Positions 8,766 through 19,162 of a stretch of DNA of 64,000 bases are shown here, in pieces. Location of the stretch: the NCBI GenBank assembly GCA_964512645.1, contig CAZEJS010000007.1, positions 1 through 64,000 of the forward strand. The letters run 5' to 3'. The first letter of the stretch is position 1, and every line of letters begins with the position of its first letter. The DNA is from CAZEJS01 sp964512645 (GTDB lineage: Bacteria; Actinomycetota; Geothermincolia; Fen-727; Anoxymicrobiaceae). The notes below the pieces were generated by a model. It searched no databases, was not told where the DNA came from, and was given only the letters and a program-made list of their open reading frames with translations. Position numbers and translations under genes: made by a program.

Positions 8766-9497
8766 TCAAATCCTGCCCTTCCTCATCAGCCTGCCCCGGA
8801 ACCTCAGCAGCTTCTCCATGGCGCGGTCCGCAACCAGCGGTCCGTGCCCGCAGCAGACCATCCACGCTCCCCAGCCCTCGACCTCGTCCACGAGACGCGC
8901 GGCCGAGCGGGCCGCCAGGTCGAAATCGACCGAAAACCCGATGGTGGGCAGGGTGAGGAAGTGGTAGGTGTTTATGATGCTGTCCCCGGTGAACAGGATG
9001 CCTTTCTCCTCCCAGTAGAATGCGCCGCTCCCCGGCGTGTGCCCCGGGCAGTGGATCGCCCTCAAGCCGCCCAGGATGGGCAACACGTCGCCGTCCGAGC
9101 ACGCGACGTCCACCTCGACGGGAGGCACCCTGGTCAGGGTGTCCGCGGCTTTCGGCACCAGGGACGCCGCCCCTCCCAGCAGGCCCTTCCTGTAGACACT
9201 GGAGATCGAATCGTCTCCCTGCAGGTACGGGACGTCGCCAGCAAGCGCGTACACTTTAGCGTGGGACAGCCGTTTGAGGGCGGCGGCCGACCCCGCGTGG
9301 TCGACATGGAAGTGGGTAATGACGATGTGGCCGACCTCGACCGGCGAGCGGCCCAGGCTCTTGATCCTGTCCACCAGGAGCCGGTAATCCTGGGGCATGC
9401 CCGCGTCGACGAGGACGAGCTCCTCGCCGGCGTCGATTATATACACGTTGCCCGTCCCGTAGCCTTTCACCTTGCTGACGGGATCTGCGCTCATCAT
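8766..9497 (-). CDS. Metallo-beta-lactamase-fold hydrolase
   Basis: About 243 residues. The metal-binding motif THFHVDHAG is near residue 80, a further His/Asp ligand pair appears in AIHCPGHTPGSG and LFTGDSI, and a late His in CCGHGP completes the dinuclear zinc/iron site of the MBL superfamily. No flavodiiron or rhodanese domain is attached, so it is a glyoxalase-II-like hydrolase of unknown substrate. The reading frame continues upstream, but the tandem ATGATG at 9497/9494 is preceded by GGAGGG (about 9501-9506), so the gene is taken to start there. It is the last gene of a run of minus-strand genes with the membrane and hydrolase genes upstream. Confidence 0.85.
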   Translation of the reverse strand: MMSADPVSKVKGYGTGNVYIIDAGEELVLVDAGMPQDYRLLVDRIKSLGRSPVEVGHIVITHFHVDHAGSAAALKRLSHAKVYALAGDVPYLQGDDSISSVYRKGLLGGAASLVPKAADTLTRVPPVEVDVACSDGDVLPILGGLRAIHCPGHTPGSGAFYWEEKGILFTGDSIINTYHFLTLPTIGFSVDFDLAARSAARLVDEVEGWGAWMVCCGHGPLVADRAMEKLLRFRGRLMRKGRI

Positions 9498-9532
9498 GCT
9501 CCCTCCATAATCCGGGGCCGGACCCGGTGATT

Positions 9533-10075
9533 CTAACACGGGCCCCCCGGAACCGGGCGGGCGCCCAGGGCCCTGCAGACGAAGGCGGGCTCATCCACCG
9601 CCACCACGTAAGGCCTTTTCGCGCCCTGAAAAACAAGCCTCACCGCGGGCCCGTTCCTGGTGCCGTAAGCTACCGAGCCGTCCGGCCCCCTGCGGACGCC
9701 GTATCCCGGGTAGTCGGCGAACGCTATCCGGTACGGCTCGCAGCTCAGCAGGTCCGCGCGGTCGAAGCGCCTTGTGAAGAACCCGAAGCCGAAAGAGACC
9801 GACGCCGGGGTGATCCTGAATCTGAACCTGACGGAGCCGGCTACCACGACGACCATCAGCGCCAGGAGTACGGCCATCGGCACCGCCACGCCGTACCGGC
9901 GCACCGCCAGGGCCCCGGCGACAACGGCCGCGTACAGCCCCAGGAGAGCCGCGGCCAGCCCGATGTAGACAATGCCCATGAAATGGCTCTCGGAATAGTC
10001 CCCGTCGCCGGTTCCCGGTCTTGCGCCCCCGCTCGAGCCCGGGTGCTCATCCGGGGCGCCGCCGTCAACCGGCAT
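9533..10075 (-). CDS. Two-helix membrane protein with PH-like domain
   Basis: About 180 residues. Two adjacent hydrophobic helices (GIVYIGLAAALLGLYAAVVA and VPMAVLLALMVVVVAG) are followed by a soluble beta-rich tail of about 90 residues that resembles the bacterial PH-like tails of small membrane proteins (VSFGFGFFTRRF..., AVRLVF). I do not recognise a named family. The start is uncertain: ATG at 10075 overlaps the end of the upstream hydrolase gene by 11 bases and would couple the two; a start at 9979, just before the first helix, is also possible. Confidence 0.55.
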   Translation of the reverse strand: MPVDGGAPDEHPGSSGGARPGTGDGDYSESHFMGIVYIGLAAALLGLYAAVVAGALAVRRYGVAVPMAVLLALMVVVVAGSVRFRFRITPASVSFGFGFFTRRFDRADLLSCEPYRIAFADYPGYGVRRGPDGSVAYGTRNGPAVRLVFQGAKRPYVVAVDEPAFVCRALGARPVPGGPC

Positions 10076-10925
10076 CGCCGCGGGAGGCGCCGGAGAGAAA
10101 CGATTCCACCGCCGCGTTGAAAACGTCGGGCCGGTCCAACTGGGGCACGTGGGCCGCATCAGGGACGGCAACGAGGAACGATCCGGTTATCAGGCGGTTC
10201 ATCCTCTGCCCTATCTTGAGCGGCAGTGCCTTGTCCTGCTGGCCCCAGACTACGAGGACCGGCACGGCTATCTGCCCCAGGCGGTCGTCGTAACGGACCG
10301 CCAGGGCGGTGCGCGCGGTCTGAAGGTAAGTGTCCATGTACTCCCGGAGGTCGGGCCTGGCCGCGGTGTCGATGGCCTCCTGGAGCAACGGCCGGGTGTA
10401 CTCGTTAAGGTTGTAGATCCCCGCCACGCGGTAGGCGAACCGGAAACGGACCAGGTAAGAGACCAGGAACAACAAGGCCTTCTTGACCCAGCGATCGGGC
10501 AGGCGCATGACCGCCACCTTCAGAAGCTCAGGGAAGCTGTTGGTGCCCGCTGCGTCCACAAGAACGACGTTTTCCACAAGCCCGGGGTGCTCGAGCGCAA
10601 GGTGAAGGGCCAGCGTTCCCCCGAAGGAATTGCCTATCACGATCGCTCTGTCTATCCCCAGGCTGCCCAGAAGCTCCAGTATGACGCCCGCGAAAGAGGG
10701 CACGTCGCAGCCGCACGCCGACGGGACGGACTTGCCGAACCCCGGCAGGTCCAGGGCCACGACCCTGTGCGTCCTCTTGAAGTGCTCGATCGTCGGCGCC
10801 CAGTTGCATATCGAGCCGCCCAGTCCGTGCACCATCAGCACGGCCGGGCCCGTGCCCTCGTCTACGTAGCAGACGCGGCCGCCGCCGATCATCCGGTACC
10901 TCTCCTGCTGAAGATAAACGGTCAT
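10065..10925 (-). CDS. Alpha/beta-fold hydrolase
   Basis: 286 residues. The nucleophile elbow is GNSFGG (Ser about 105), the oxyanion-hole motif is HGLGGS, the acid is probably the Asp in VWGQQDKALP and the base His lies in PDAAHVPQLDRP. This is the arrangement of C-C bond hydrolases and esterases of the alpha/beta superfamily. The ATG at 10925 follows GAGGAGG by about 6 bases, better than the upstream in-frame ATG. It overlaps the next gene by 11 bases. Substrate unknown. Confidence 0.85.
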   Translation of the reverse strand: MTVYLQQERYRMIGGGRVCYVDEGTGPAVLMVHGLGGSICNWAPTIEHFKRTHRVVALDLPGFGKSVPSACGCDVPSFAGVILELLGSLGIDRAIVIGNSFGGTLALHLALEHPGLVENVVLVDAAGTNSFPELLKVAVMRLPDRWVKKALLFLVSYLVRFRFAYRVAGIYNLNEYTRPLLQEAIDTAARPDLREYMDTYLQTARTALAVRYDDRLGQIAVPVLVVWGQQDKALPLKIGQRMNRLITGSFLVAVPDAAHVPQLDRPDVFNAAVESFLSGASRGDAG

Positions 10926-10960
10926 CCGGCCTCCTCGGGCCGCCACCCGGCCCGCGCCCG

Positions 10961-11188
10961 TCAGTCGAAGGTGCCCAGGCGCTTGTGCCTGCTCACTTCC
11001 CTGCCGACGCCGTCCACCGGCTTGTCGACGTCGTGGAAGCAGGCGCCGGGCTTCTCGGCCTCCTTCACCTTGGGGTAGATCACGCGCCTGACGAAATCCA
11101 GCGCCATCGGCTCGTCATCGTCAACCACGATGCGCTCCAGTTCCATGCGTTCGCTCTCGCCGAACGACACCGCCCATACTCGTCCCAT
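10961..11188 (-). CDS. Small conserved-looking acidic protein, function unknown
   Basis: 75 residues, no motif recognised. It has a clear ribosome site (GGAGG) before the ATG at 11188 and ends 35 bases before the hydrolase start, so it may be the first gene of that operon. The composition is mixed charge with a short beta-start (GRVWAVSFGESERME). Its reality rests on the SD and spacing. Confidence 0.5.
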   Translation of the reverse strand: MGRVWAVSFGESERMELERIVVDDDEPMALDFVRRVIYPKVKEAEKPGACFHDVDKPVDGVGREVSRHKRLGTFD

Positions 11189-11249
11189 TCACGACCTCCA
11201 CAAAATATGTCCAGGCTAGATTCTACTGCAACCGGGTTCCGGACGGGCG

Positions 11250-11570
11250 GGCCCCGGGGAGTGCGACGCGATGGTCATATCCGGGGGATGCTCCCCGGCG
11301 AACCTGCGCATGCACCCCGACGCCGTTGAACCGGTGAAGAGCTTCTACGAGACCGTCAGGCCGCTGGCGGCGATCTGCCATGCACCCCGGTTGCTGTCGG
11401 CCGCGGGGCCGCTCCAGAGAGGGCGGATCACCGGGTACCGGAAGACCCGCGAAGAGACGCCGGAAGCCGGCGCCGACCGGCGCGACGCCACCGCGGTGTC
11501 GGACGGCAGACTCGTCACTTCCGGAGGCCCGTCCGGCATGGGCAAGCTAACCGCGGCCTCAGAGGCCGCC
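11250..11570 (+). pseudogene. Decayed DJ-1/PfpI family fragment
   Basis: The frame read here gives CDAMVISGG, then AAICHAPRLLSAAG and LVTSGGP, which are the core motifs of the PfpI/DJ-1 family (usual YDALVIPGG, AAICHGP, LITSRGP). The nucleophile Cys of ICHAP is kept. About 55 N-terminal residues are absent (a stop lies upstream at 11217-11219) and the natural C-terminal stop is lost, the frame running on past 11680 into the next gene. It is therefore a relic rather than a working deglycase or protease. Confidence 0.6.
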
Positions 11571-11617
11571 TCGACCGGGGCGCGTAAGCCTCCGGCATCT
11601 GATAATATTCTTCGCGG

Positions 11618-11655
11618 CGGCCCGCCCCGGACGCGCGCGGCCCGCCCCGGACGCG
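11618..11655 (+). repeat. Two tandem 18-base GC-rich units
   Basis: CGGCCCGCCCCGGACGCG occurs at 11618-11635 and again at 11638-11655 (20-base period), just before the radical SAM gene. A possible extended -10 (TGATAATAT, 11600-11608) lies upstream of it. Confidence 0.6.
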
Positions 11656-11679
11656 ACCGCCCGAGAGGTACCACCTGTT

Positions 11680-13400
11680 TTGAGACTCAGACGACGGACG
11701 GACCTGGTGCTGCTGCACCCGCCCAGCGTGTACGACTTCCGTGACGCGCTGATCGTGCCGAGCCCGATAGCGGACCTGGTCCCTTCGGGGCCGTTCTTCG
11801 AGATGTACCCCATAGGCTTCTCTTTCCTGGGGGAGTACCTGGAGAGGCACGGCATAAAAGTCAGGGTAGTCAACCTGGCGGCGCGGATGCTCTCCGAGCC
11901 GCGCCTGGACGTCGAAAAACTGATAGGCGGGCTGGCGCCCCGGGCGTTCGGCATCGGCCTCCACTGGCTGCCCCACGCCCACGGGGCCGTCGAGATCGCC
12001 AGGATATGCAAGCGGGAGCACCCCGGGGTGCCGGTGATAATGGGCGGCTACTCCGCCAGCGCCTTCCACGAGGAACTGCTGGAGCTTCCCGAGGTTGATT
12101 TCGTCATCAGGGGAGACTCCGGAGAAGAGCCGCTCAGGCAGCTCATGGAATCGCTCCGAGGCGGCTGGCCGGAGCTGCGAAAGATACCCAACCTCTCCTG
12201 GCGCGATGGCGGCCGCACGGTGTCCAACCCGATGGAATTCGTGCCGCGCGACCTGTCCCACCTCGGCGACAACTACCGCTTCATGGTCCGCTCCGCGGTC
12301 AGGCACCTGGACCCCCGGGGCATCAAGGCCTTCAAAGACTGGTGGTCGTACCCGGTGAGCGCCGTGCTCACCGTGAAAGGGTGCACCAACAACTGCGCGT
12401 TCTGCGGGGGCTCGGCAAGGGCCATGAGCGCCTGCTTCGGCCGGAAGGGCCTGGCGCTGAGAAGCCCCGCGGACGTCGCCGCCGACGTGGGCCGCCTCTG
12501 CTCCATCACCCGTGCCCCGGTGTTCGTCATCGGCGACCTCCTCCAGCCCGGCGAGGAGTACGGCAGGGAAGTCCTGGAGCGCCTGGCTCGCCTCGCCCCC
12601 CCCAACCACATCGTCCTGGAGCTCTTCCGCCCCCCGCCGGCGTGGTTCTTCGAGAAAGCTTCCGCGCTGCCGCGCTACGACCTGGAGATTTCCCCGGAAA
12701 CGCACGACGATGACCTGAGGAGACTGGCGGGCAAGCCGTACACCCGCGAAGCGCTCGAGGAGTGCATAGCAGGCGCCCTGAACACCGGCTGCGGGAAGTT
12801 CGACGTATTCTTCATGATTGGCATCGAAGGGCAGAACAGGGCCTCGGTGATGGAGACCGTAGCCTACTGCGGGGAGCTGCTGGAGCGCTTCGGACGGCGC
12901 CTCAACCCGCTCATCGGTCCCCTTGCCCCTTTCCTGGACCCCGGGAGCATCGCCCGCGAGGAGGCTGCCCGTCACGGTTACACCGTGCTCCTCCACAGCC
13001 TGGAGGAACACCGGCGCGCGCTGCTCGAGCCTCACTGGCGCGACCTTCTCGGCTACGAGACCGATTGGATGAGCCGCCAGGAGATAGTGGACGTCACTTA
13101 CGAAGCCCTGCTCGAGCTGAACCGGCAAAAGTCAATGCGGTCTCAGGTCACACCCCGGTATGCTATGCTGATGGACCGTTTCCTGAGAGACGGCATGGCG
13201 CTGCTGGAGAGGCTGGACGCGGTCGACGGCATCGCCGACGCGAACCTGAGGGAAGCCGAGGTCGTCTCGATCAAGAGGGAAGCGCGGGGGCTGATGAGAC
13301 GCTCCGGCATCGTGAAAGACGAGCTGCTCTGGCCCATCGAAGGCGGAAGGTTCAGGCTTGGTGGCATCGCCAGGATGCTCCTGGGCGGGGGTCGGGACCG

Positions 13401-13404
<4 letters not shown>
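11680..13404 (+). CDS. B12-binding radical SAM protein (TIGR04190-like)
   Basis: 574 residues. The N-terminal third is a cobalamin-binding Rossmann-like domain (DLVLLHPPS; GEYLERHGIKVRVVNLA; PVIMGGYSAS). The radical SAM core begins with KGCTNNCAFC (C-x3-C-x2-C, around residue 232) that binds the 4Fe-4S cluster, and later motifs (LEISPETHD) fit the family. The closest family I recall is TIGR04190, B12-binding radical SAM proteins found in archaea and some anaerobes, with no proven reaction. The start is TTG at 11680, with GAGAGG about 12 bases upstream; this is moderately certain. It overlaps the following CapA-like gene by 4 bases (ATGA), so the two are coupled. Confidence 0.8.
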
Positions 13405-14930
<1,526 letters not shown>

Positions 14931-14947
14931 CGGCGGGGCCTCGCCGT

Positions 14948-17536
14948 TCACCCCGGGCCGGCCGTTCCATCCGTTCCCGCCCGGCGCGAGCGCAGCGCCT
15001 TGAGGGCTTCGAACCACAGCACCCCCAGGCAGCCGGCCCCGATGGAGGCGAGCAGCCCGGCGGCGCACGGCGCGCCGAACTGGAACAGTCTGGCCAACGG
15101 GGGCACGTACAGGACGGCCCCCAGGAAGACCACCGTTCCGCCCACGACGTACCACAGCGCCCTGTTGGGCGTCCGCATCGTGCTGCGGATCGTACTCGAC
15201 CAGGACCTGTTGGTCATGATCAAACCCAGGTTGGCGACCACCAGGGTCGTGAAGGTCATCGCCCGGGCCGCGTTCTCCGCAAGCCCCGACGCCCGGGCCG
15301 CCAGGAACACCGCAAGGACGGTCGCCAGGGCGGTGACTCCCTGGAGAACGCTGATGACCAGCGTGCGCCTGCTGAACAGCGGCTCGTCGATGGGTCGGGG
15401 CGGCCGGGACATGACCTCGGCCTCCTCCGGCTCGGCCTCGAACACCACCGAGGACGCCGGGTCTATTATGAGCTCCAGGAAGGCGATCTGCATTGGCAGC
15501 AGCACCAGCGGCATCTTGAAGAGGACCGGTATCAGTGACATGCCTGCGATGGGCACGTGTACGGCGATGATGTAGGCCATGGCCCTCTTGAGGTTGTCGT
15601 AGATGCGCCTGCCCATCCGTACCGCGGCAACGACCGACGAAAAGTCGTCGTCGAGCAGAACCAGGTCCGCGGCCTCCCTGGCGACATCGGTCCCCCTGCC
15701 GCCCATCGCGATGCCTATGTCGGCGGCTTTGAGCGCCGGGGCGTCGTTGACCCCATCTCCGGTCATCGCGACCGTCTCGCCGTTCGACTGGAGGGCGCGT
15801 ACTATCCGCAGCTTCTGTTCGGGGACAACCCGGGCGAAGACACGGATGTCGCCGATTCGCTCTTCGAGCTCGCCGTCGGACAACGAGTCCAGCTCGGCGC
15901 CGGTCATGACGCTGTCCGGCGGGTCGAGCCCCACCTGGCGGGCGATGTTCACCGCGGTTCCCGGGTAGTCGCCGGTGATCATGACCACGCCGATGCCCGC
16001 GGCCGCGCACTCGCTGATGGCTTCGGGCACGCCGGTCCGTACCGGGTCGGCGAGCCCCAGCAGGCCCAGAAACCTGAACGCGAATTCGTGCTGGTCCGAC
16101 GGCATCTCTCCGGGTGCGAACGGGGCGTGCGCCACCGCCAGCACGCGAAGCCCGTCGGCGGCCATCTCCCGGGTGGCGTCGATGATCCACGCCCGGTCGG
16201 CCTCGCTCAGGTGGCAGAGGTCCATGACCGCCTCGGGCGCCCCTTTGGCCGCGATCAGGACCTCGTCTCCGCCCGGAGAGCGCCACACGTGCGAGAGGGC
16301 GAGCAGACTTCCGGACAGCGGGTACTCCCTGAGCAGCTCCCAGTCTGCGTGCAGGTGCTCGGTCGCGAAGAGCTTGCGCTCTCCCAGGCGCTTCATCGCC
16401 CTCTCTACCGGATCGAACGGGTCCCTCTGGCTGGCGAGGATGAAGAACTCGACCAGCCGGTGAAATTCCTCCGGCAGGGGCTCTCCCCGATGGCCCGCCA
16501 GGTCGTAGCTCCTGCCGTCTACGGCCAGCCTGCTGACCGACATCCGGTTGTACGTCAGGGTGCCGGTCTTGTCCACGCACAGCACCGTGGCCGACCCCAG
16601 CGTCTCCACCGCGGGCACCCGCCTCGTCAGAACCTCTTTCCTGGAAATCCTCCAGGCCCCGGCGGTCAGGAAGACGGTCAGCACCACCGGGAACTCCTCC
16701 GGCAGCAGGGCCATCGCCAGGGTCAGGCCCGCCAGGAGCCCGGTCAGCCAGCTGTCGGGCTCGTCCCTGGTCAGCCCGTATACGATTATGACCACCGCAC
16801 AGAGGAGCGCGCCGAAGACCGCGATGTTGCGCACCGCCCGCCGCGTCTCTCTCTGAAGCCGGCTGTCCCCCTGCCCAACCTCTTCGAGCGCCTTGCCGAT
16901 GCGGCCGATCTCGGTGGCCGCTCCGACGGCCGTCACCTTCGCGACTCCGCGGCCTCGCACGACCAGGGTCCCCGACCAGGCGAAAGGCAGGCCGTCACCG
17001 CCGGGCCTGGTCTCAGGGGGCCCGGCGTCCATCCCGCACCCGGACTTGCCCACCGGCTCCGATTCGCCGGTCAGGAGAGATTCGTCGATGAGAAGCGCGC
17101 TGCAGGAGACCAGGGTGACGTCCGCCGGGACCCTGTCGCCTTCCTCCAGCAGCAGGATGTCTCCGCGAACCACGTCCCTTCCCGCGATCCGCTTCTGCTC
17201 GCCGTCCCTGATGACGTTCGCCCGGGGGCTGGACAGGTCGCGCAGGGCCTCCAGGGCCCGTTCGGTCCTGCGTTCCTGGTAGAACTCGATACCGATGACC
17301 ACGGCGACAAAGACGAGTAGCACCGCGGCCTGCTTCCTGTCCCCCAGGGCGAAGTAGACGATGCCCACCGCCAGCAGGAGGAGCAACATCGGCTCTTTCA
17401 CGACATCGAGCGCGATGGCGAGCATCCGGCGCCGGCGCGAGGAGGGAAGCTCGTTGAAGCCGTCCTCCGCCAGCCTCCTTGCCGCCTCCTCCTCCGAGAG
17501 GCCGTTCACCCCCCGTATCTCAAGCTCGACTCCCAT
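14948..17536 (-). CDS. P-type cation-transporting ATPase (P2-like)
   Basis: 862 residues. Landmarks in order: N-terminal cation-ATPase domain (LSEEEAARRLAEDGFNELP), actuator motif LLTGESEPV, TM4 motif LPEEFPVVLT, phosphorylation site CVDKTGTLT, and the hinge GDGVNDAPALKAADIGIAMG. The TM5/TM6 ion-binding region reads AYIIAVHVPIAG and ELIIDPASSVVFEAEP, not the NxxE/NLxTDGLPA of calcium pumps, so the transported ion is not certain. A frame upstream is open, but the ATG at 17536 follows GGAGG by 6 bases and begins with the normal domain. It converges with the CapA-like gene across a 17-base gap. Confidence 0.85.
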   Translation of the reverse strand: MGVELEIRGVNGLSEEEAARRLAEDGFNELPSSRRRRMLAIALDVVKEPMLLLLLAVGIVYFALGDRKQAAVLLVFVAVVIGIEFYQERRTERALEALRDLSSPRANVIRDGEQKRIAGRDVVRGDILLLEEGDRVPADVTLVSCSALLIDESLLTGESEPVGKSGCGMDAGPPETRPGGDGLPFAWSGTLVVRGRGVAKVTAVGAATEIGRIGKALEEVGQGDSRLQRETRRAVRNIAVFGALLCAVVIIVYGLTRDEPDSWLTGLLAGLTLAMALLPEEFPVVLTVFLTAGAWRISRKEVLTRRVPAVETLGSATVLCVDKTGTLTYNRMSVSRLAVDGRSYDLAGHRGEPLPEEFHRLVEFFILASQRDPFDPVERAMKRLGERKLFATEHLHADWELLREYPLSGSLLALSHVWRSPGGDEVLIAAKGAPEAVMDLCHLSEADRAWIIDATREMAADGLRVLAVAHAPFAPGEMPSDQHEFAFRFLGLLGLADPVRTGVPEAISECAAAGIGVVMITGDYPGTAVNIARQVGLDPPDSVMTGAELDSLSDGELEERIGDIRVFARVVPEQKLRIVRALQSNGETVAMTGDGVNDAPALKAADIGIAMGGRGTDVAREAADLVLLDDDFSSVVAAVRMGRRIYDNLKRAMAYIIAVHVPIAGMSLIPVLFKMPLVLLPMQIAFLELIIDPASSVVFEAEPEEAEVMSRPPRPIDEPLFSRRTLVISVLQGVTALATVLAVFLAARASGLAENAARAMTFTTLVVANLGLIMTNRSWSSTIRSTMRTPNRALWYVVGGTVVFLGAVLYVPPLARLFQFGAPCAAGLLASIGAGCLGVLWFEALKALRSRRAGTDGTAGPG

Positions 17537-17659
17537 CCGGGGCCTCCGGGTTCCGCCGGCGCGCGGGTACCGGAGACGACTGGGCGTGCCCGGTCTCCTC
17601 CGCGCCGGGACGAGGGGGCGCTCCGCCGCGTGACGCCGCATGCCCCTCGCGGTCACCAG

Positions 17660-18730
17660 CTATTCTAAGGCCGCTCCGGACCCCTCGCCAGCGGTCCCCG
17701 GCCGGGCGGCGCACACCTCCGTGAACACCCGCATGAAGTTGCCGCCAAGCACCCCGCGCACTTCGTCGGGGTCGTAGCCGCGATCGAGAAACGCCTGGGT
17801 CAGGGCAGGCATCGCCGCCGCGTCGGGAAGGTCCGGGGGGGTGCTGATGAGCCCGTCCCAGTCCGAACCGAGCGCCACGTGCCCGGCGCCGACGAGCCCG
17901 CGGACGTGGTCCGCGTGATCGACGATGTCGGACAGCCCGGCGCCGTGCCCGCGGGGCGTCAGCCACCCGGAGGCGTAAATGACCCCGACGACCCCGCCGG
18001 TGGCGGCCACGTTCCTGATGTCCGAGTCCGTGAGGTTGCGGAAGGTGGGCCGGAGCGCGGCGCAGGCGCCGTGACTGACGATTACCGGCACCCGCGATCG
18101 CATGCACGTCCACTCGATGATGTCGGTGTGGACGTGGGCGAGGTCGATCATCATGCCCAGCGAGGTCATCAGGTCCAGCGCCTCCGCGAGCCGGCCCCCG
18201 GGGCGCGCCGTCGCCCGGAACGGGTCCGCGGACGATACCGCGAAGGCGTTGGACGTGAAGTGCGCCAGCGTGACGTACCTCGCCCCCAACCCGTAGAACT
18301 CCTCGATGGCCTCCAGGCCGCCGGAAAGCATGTGCATGCCCTCGATGCCGAAAAGCACCGCGATCCTGCCCTCCCCCCGGGCGCGGCGGATATCACCAGG
18401 GGACCCGGCGAGCGCGAGCTCCCGGGAGCCCTTCGCCAGCACCCCGCGAGCGTACTGGATGCTGGCCCTGGCCCGTTTCCTCGCTCCCGCGGGGAACGGG
18501 TGGGTGACGATGCCGCAGCACACCGCGTCGACTCCCCCCTCCCGGAGGCGGGGGACGTCCGCGTGGAGCAGCCAGGGCTGCCATCCACGCGGGGGCCTGT
18601 GCCTCTTGCGGAAGTCTCTTCGCATGACCTTCGCGGCCATGAGGCTGTCGGCGTGCATGTCGACGACCAGCGAGCTCTCGTGGAGGGCCCTGGCCTCTTC
18701 GCTTATACGCGGGGCGGTCGTGCCTGTCAT
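17660..18730 (-). CDS. Membrane dipeptidase (M19 renal dipeptidase family)
   Basis: 356 residues. The M19 zinc ligands and signatures are present: VDMHADSL near residue 25, the catalytic Glu in FGIEGMHML, His in TLAHFTSNAF, LAHVHTDI and VSHGACAAL, and VALGSDWDG near the end. The family hydrolyses dipeptides and some related amides. The start at 18730 was picked for GGAGG 9 bases upstream and because the domain begins about 20 residues later. No signal peptide is seen, so it is probably cytoplasmic. Confidence 0.85.
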   Translation of the reverse strand: MTGTTAPRISEEARALHESSLVVDMHADSLMAAKVMRRDFRKRHRPPRGWQPWLLHADVPRLREGGVDAVCCGIVTHPFPAGARKRARASIQYARGVLAKGSRELALAGSPGDIRRARGEGRIAVLFGIEGMHMLSGGLEAIEEFYGLGARYVTLAHFTSNAFAVSSADPFRATARPGGRLAEALDLMTSLGMMIDLAHVHTDIIEWTCMRSRVPVIVSHGACAALRPTFRNLTDSDIRNVAATGGVVGVIYASGWLTPRGHGAGLSDIVDHADHVRGLVGAGHVALGSDWDGLISTPPDLPDAAAMPALTQAFLDRGYDPDEVRGVLGGNFMRVFTEVCAARPGTAGEGSGAALE

Positions 18731-18821
18731 GTCCCTTCCTCCTCGAGCGACGCCGGAGACTGCCCGGTTCGGCCCCCGGGCGAACCGGGCCTCCCCGGGA
18801 GGTTGCACTGCGCTCCTATCG

Positions 18822-18827
18822 TATAAT
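18822..18827 (+). promoter_or_regulatory. -10 element of the thiol-redox operon
   Basis: TATAAT at 18822-18827 lies 41 bases before the ATG at 18869, where AAAGGAG forms the ribosome site. TTGCAC at 18803-18808 is only 13 bases upstream, so a normal -35 is not clear. This would drive the three-gene operon with the two UGA-containing genes. Confidence 0.5.
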
Positions 18828-18868
18828 AACTGGCGATGCCCTCGAGGCAGCGAGAAAGGAGCGTTTCG

Positions 18869-19162
18869 ATGATCGAACTTGAATGTCTTCAGAACGTGGA
18901 GGGCACCAAGAACGAACACGACCTGGTGTTCTTCGGGCTGAGCACCTGCCCCCATTGCAGGCACGCCAGGGAATGGCTCGATTCTAACGACATGGCCTAC
19001 CGGTACGTCTACCTCGACCTGCTGGAAGGTGCCGAGCAGAAACAGGTCCTCGAGGAGTGCGAGAAGTACAACCCCAGGAGGACCTTTCCCACACTGGTCA
19101 TCGACGATGGAGACGTCCTGGTGGGATTCAAGGAAGACGACTACAGGGGCAAGCTGCTGTGA
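18869..19162 (+). CDS. Glutaredoxin-like thiol-disulfide protein
   Basis: 97 residues with a thioredoxin fold. The redox motif is STCPHCRHA (CPHC), followed by the cis-proline motif TFPTLVIDDG near residue 75, as in glutaredoxin/NrdH-like proteins. A glutathione-independent partner is likely, because the next gene is a ferredoxin:thioredoxin reductase catalytic chain overlapping its stop by 4 bases (GTGA). The ATG at 18869 is chosen for AAAGGAG about 10 bases upstream. It would be the electron acceptor of that reductase. Confidence 0.8.
   Translation: MIELECLQNVEGTKNEHDLVFFGLSTCPHCRHAREWLDSNDMAYRYVYLDLLEGAEQKQVLEECEKYNPRRTFPTLVIDDGDVLVGFKEDDYRGKLL

Noticed and set aside
15557..17320. Long open frames opposite the P-type ATPase and similar antisense frames
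   Set aside because: High GC makes long antisense frames; they show no domains and mirror known genes.
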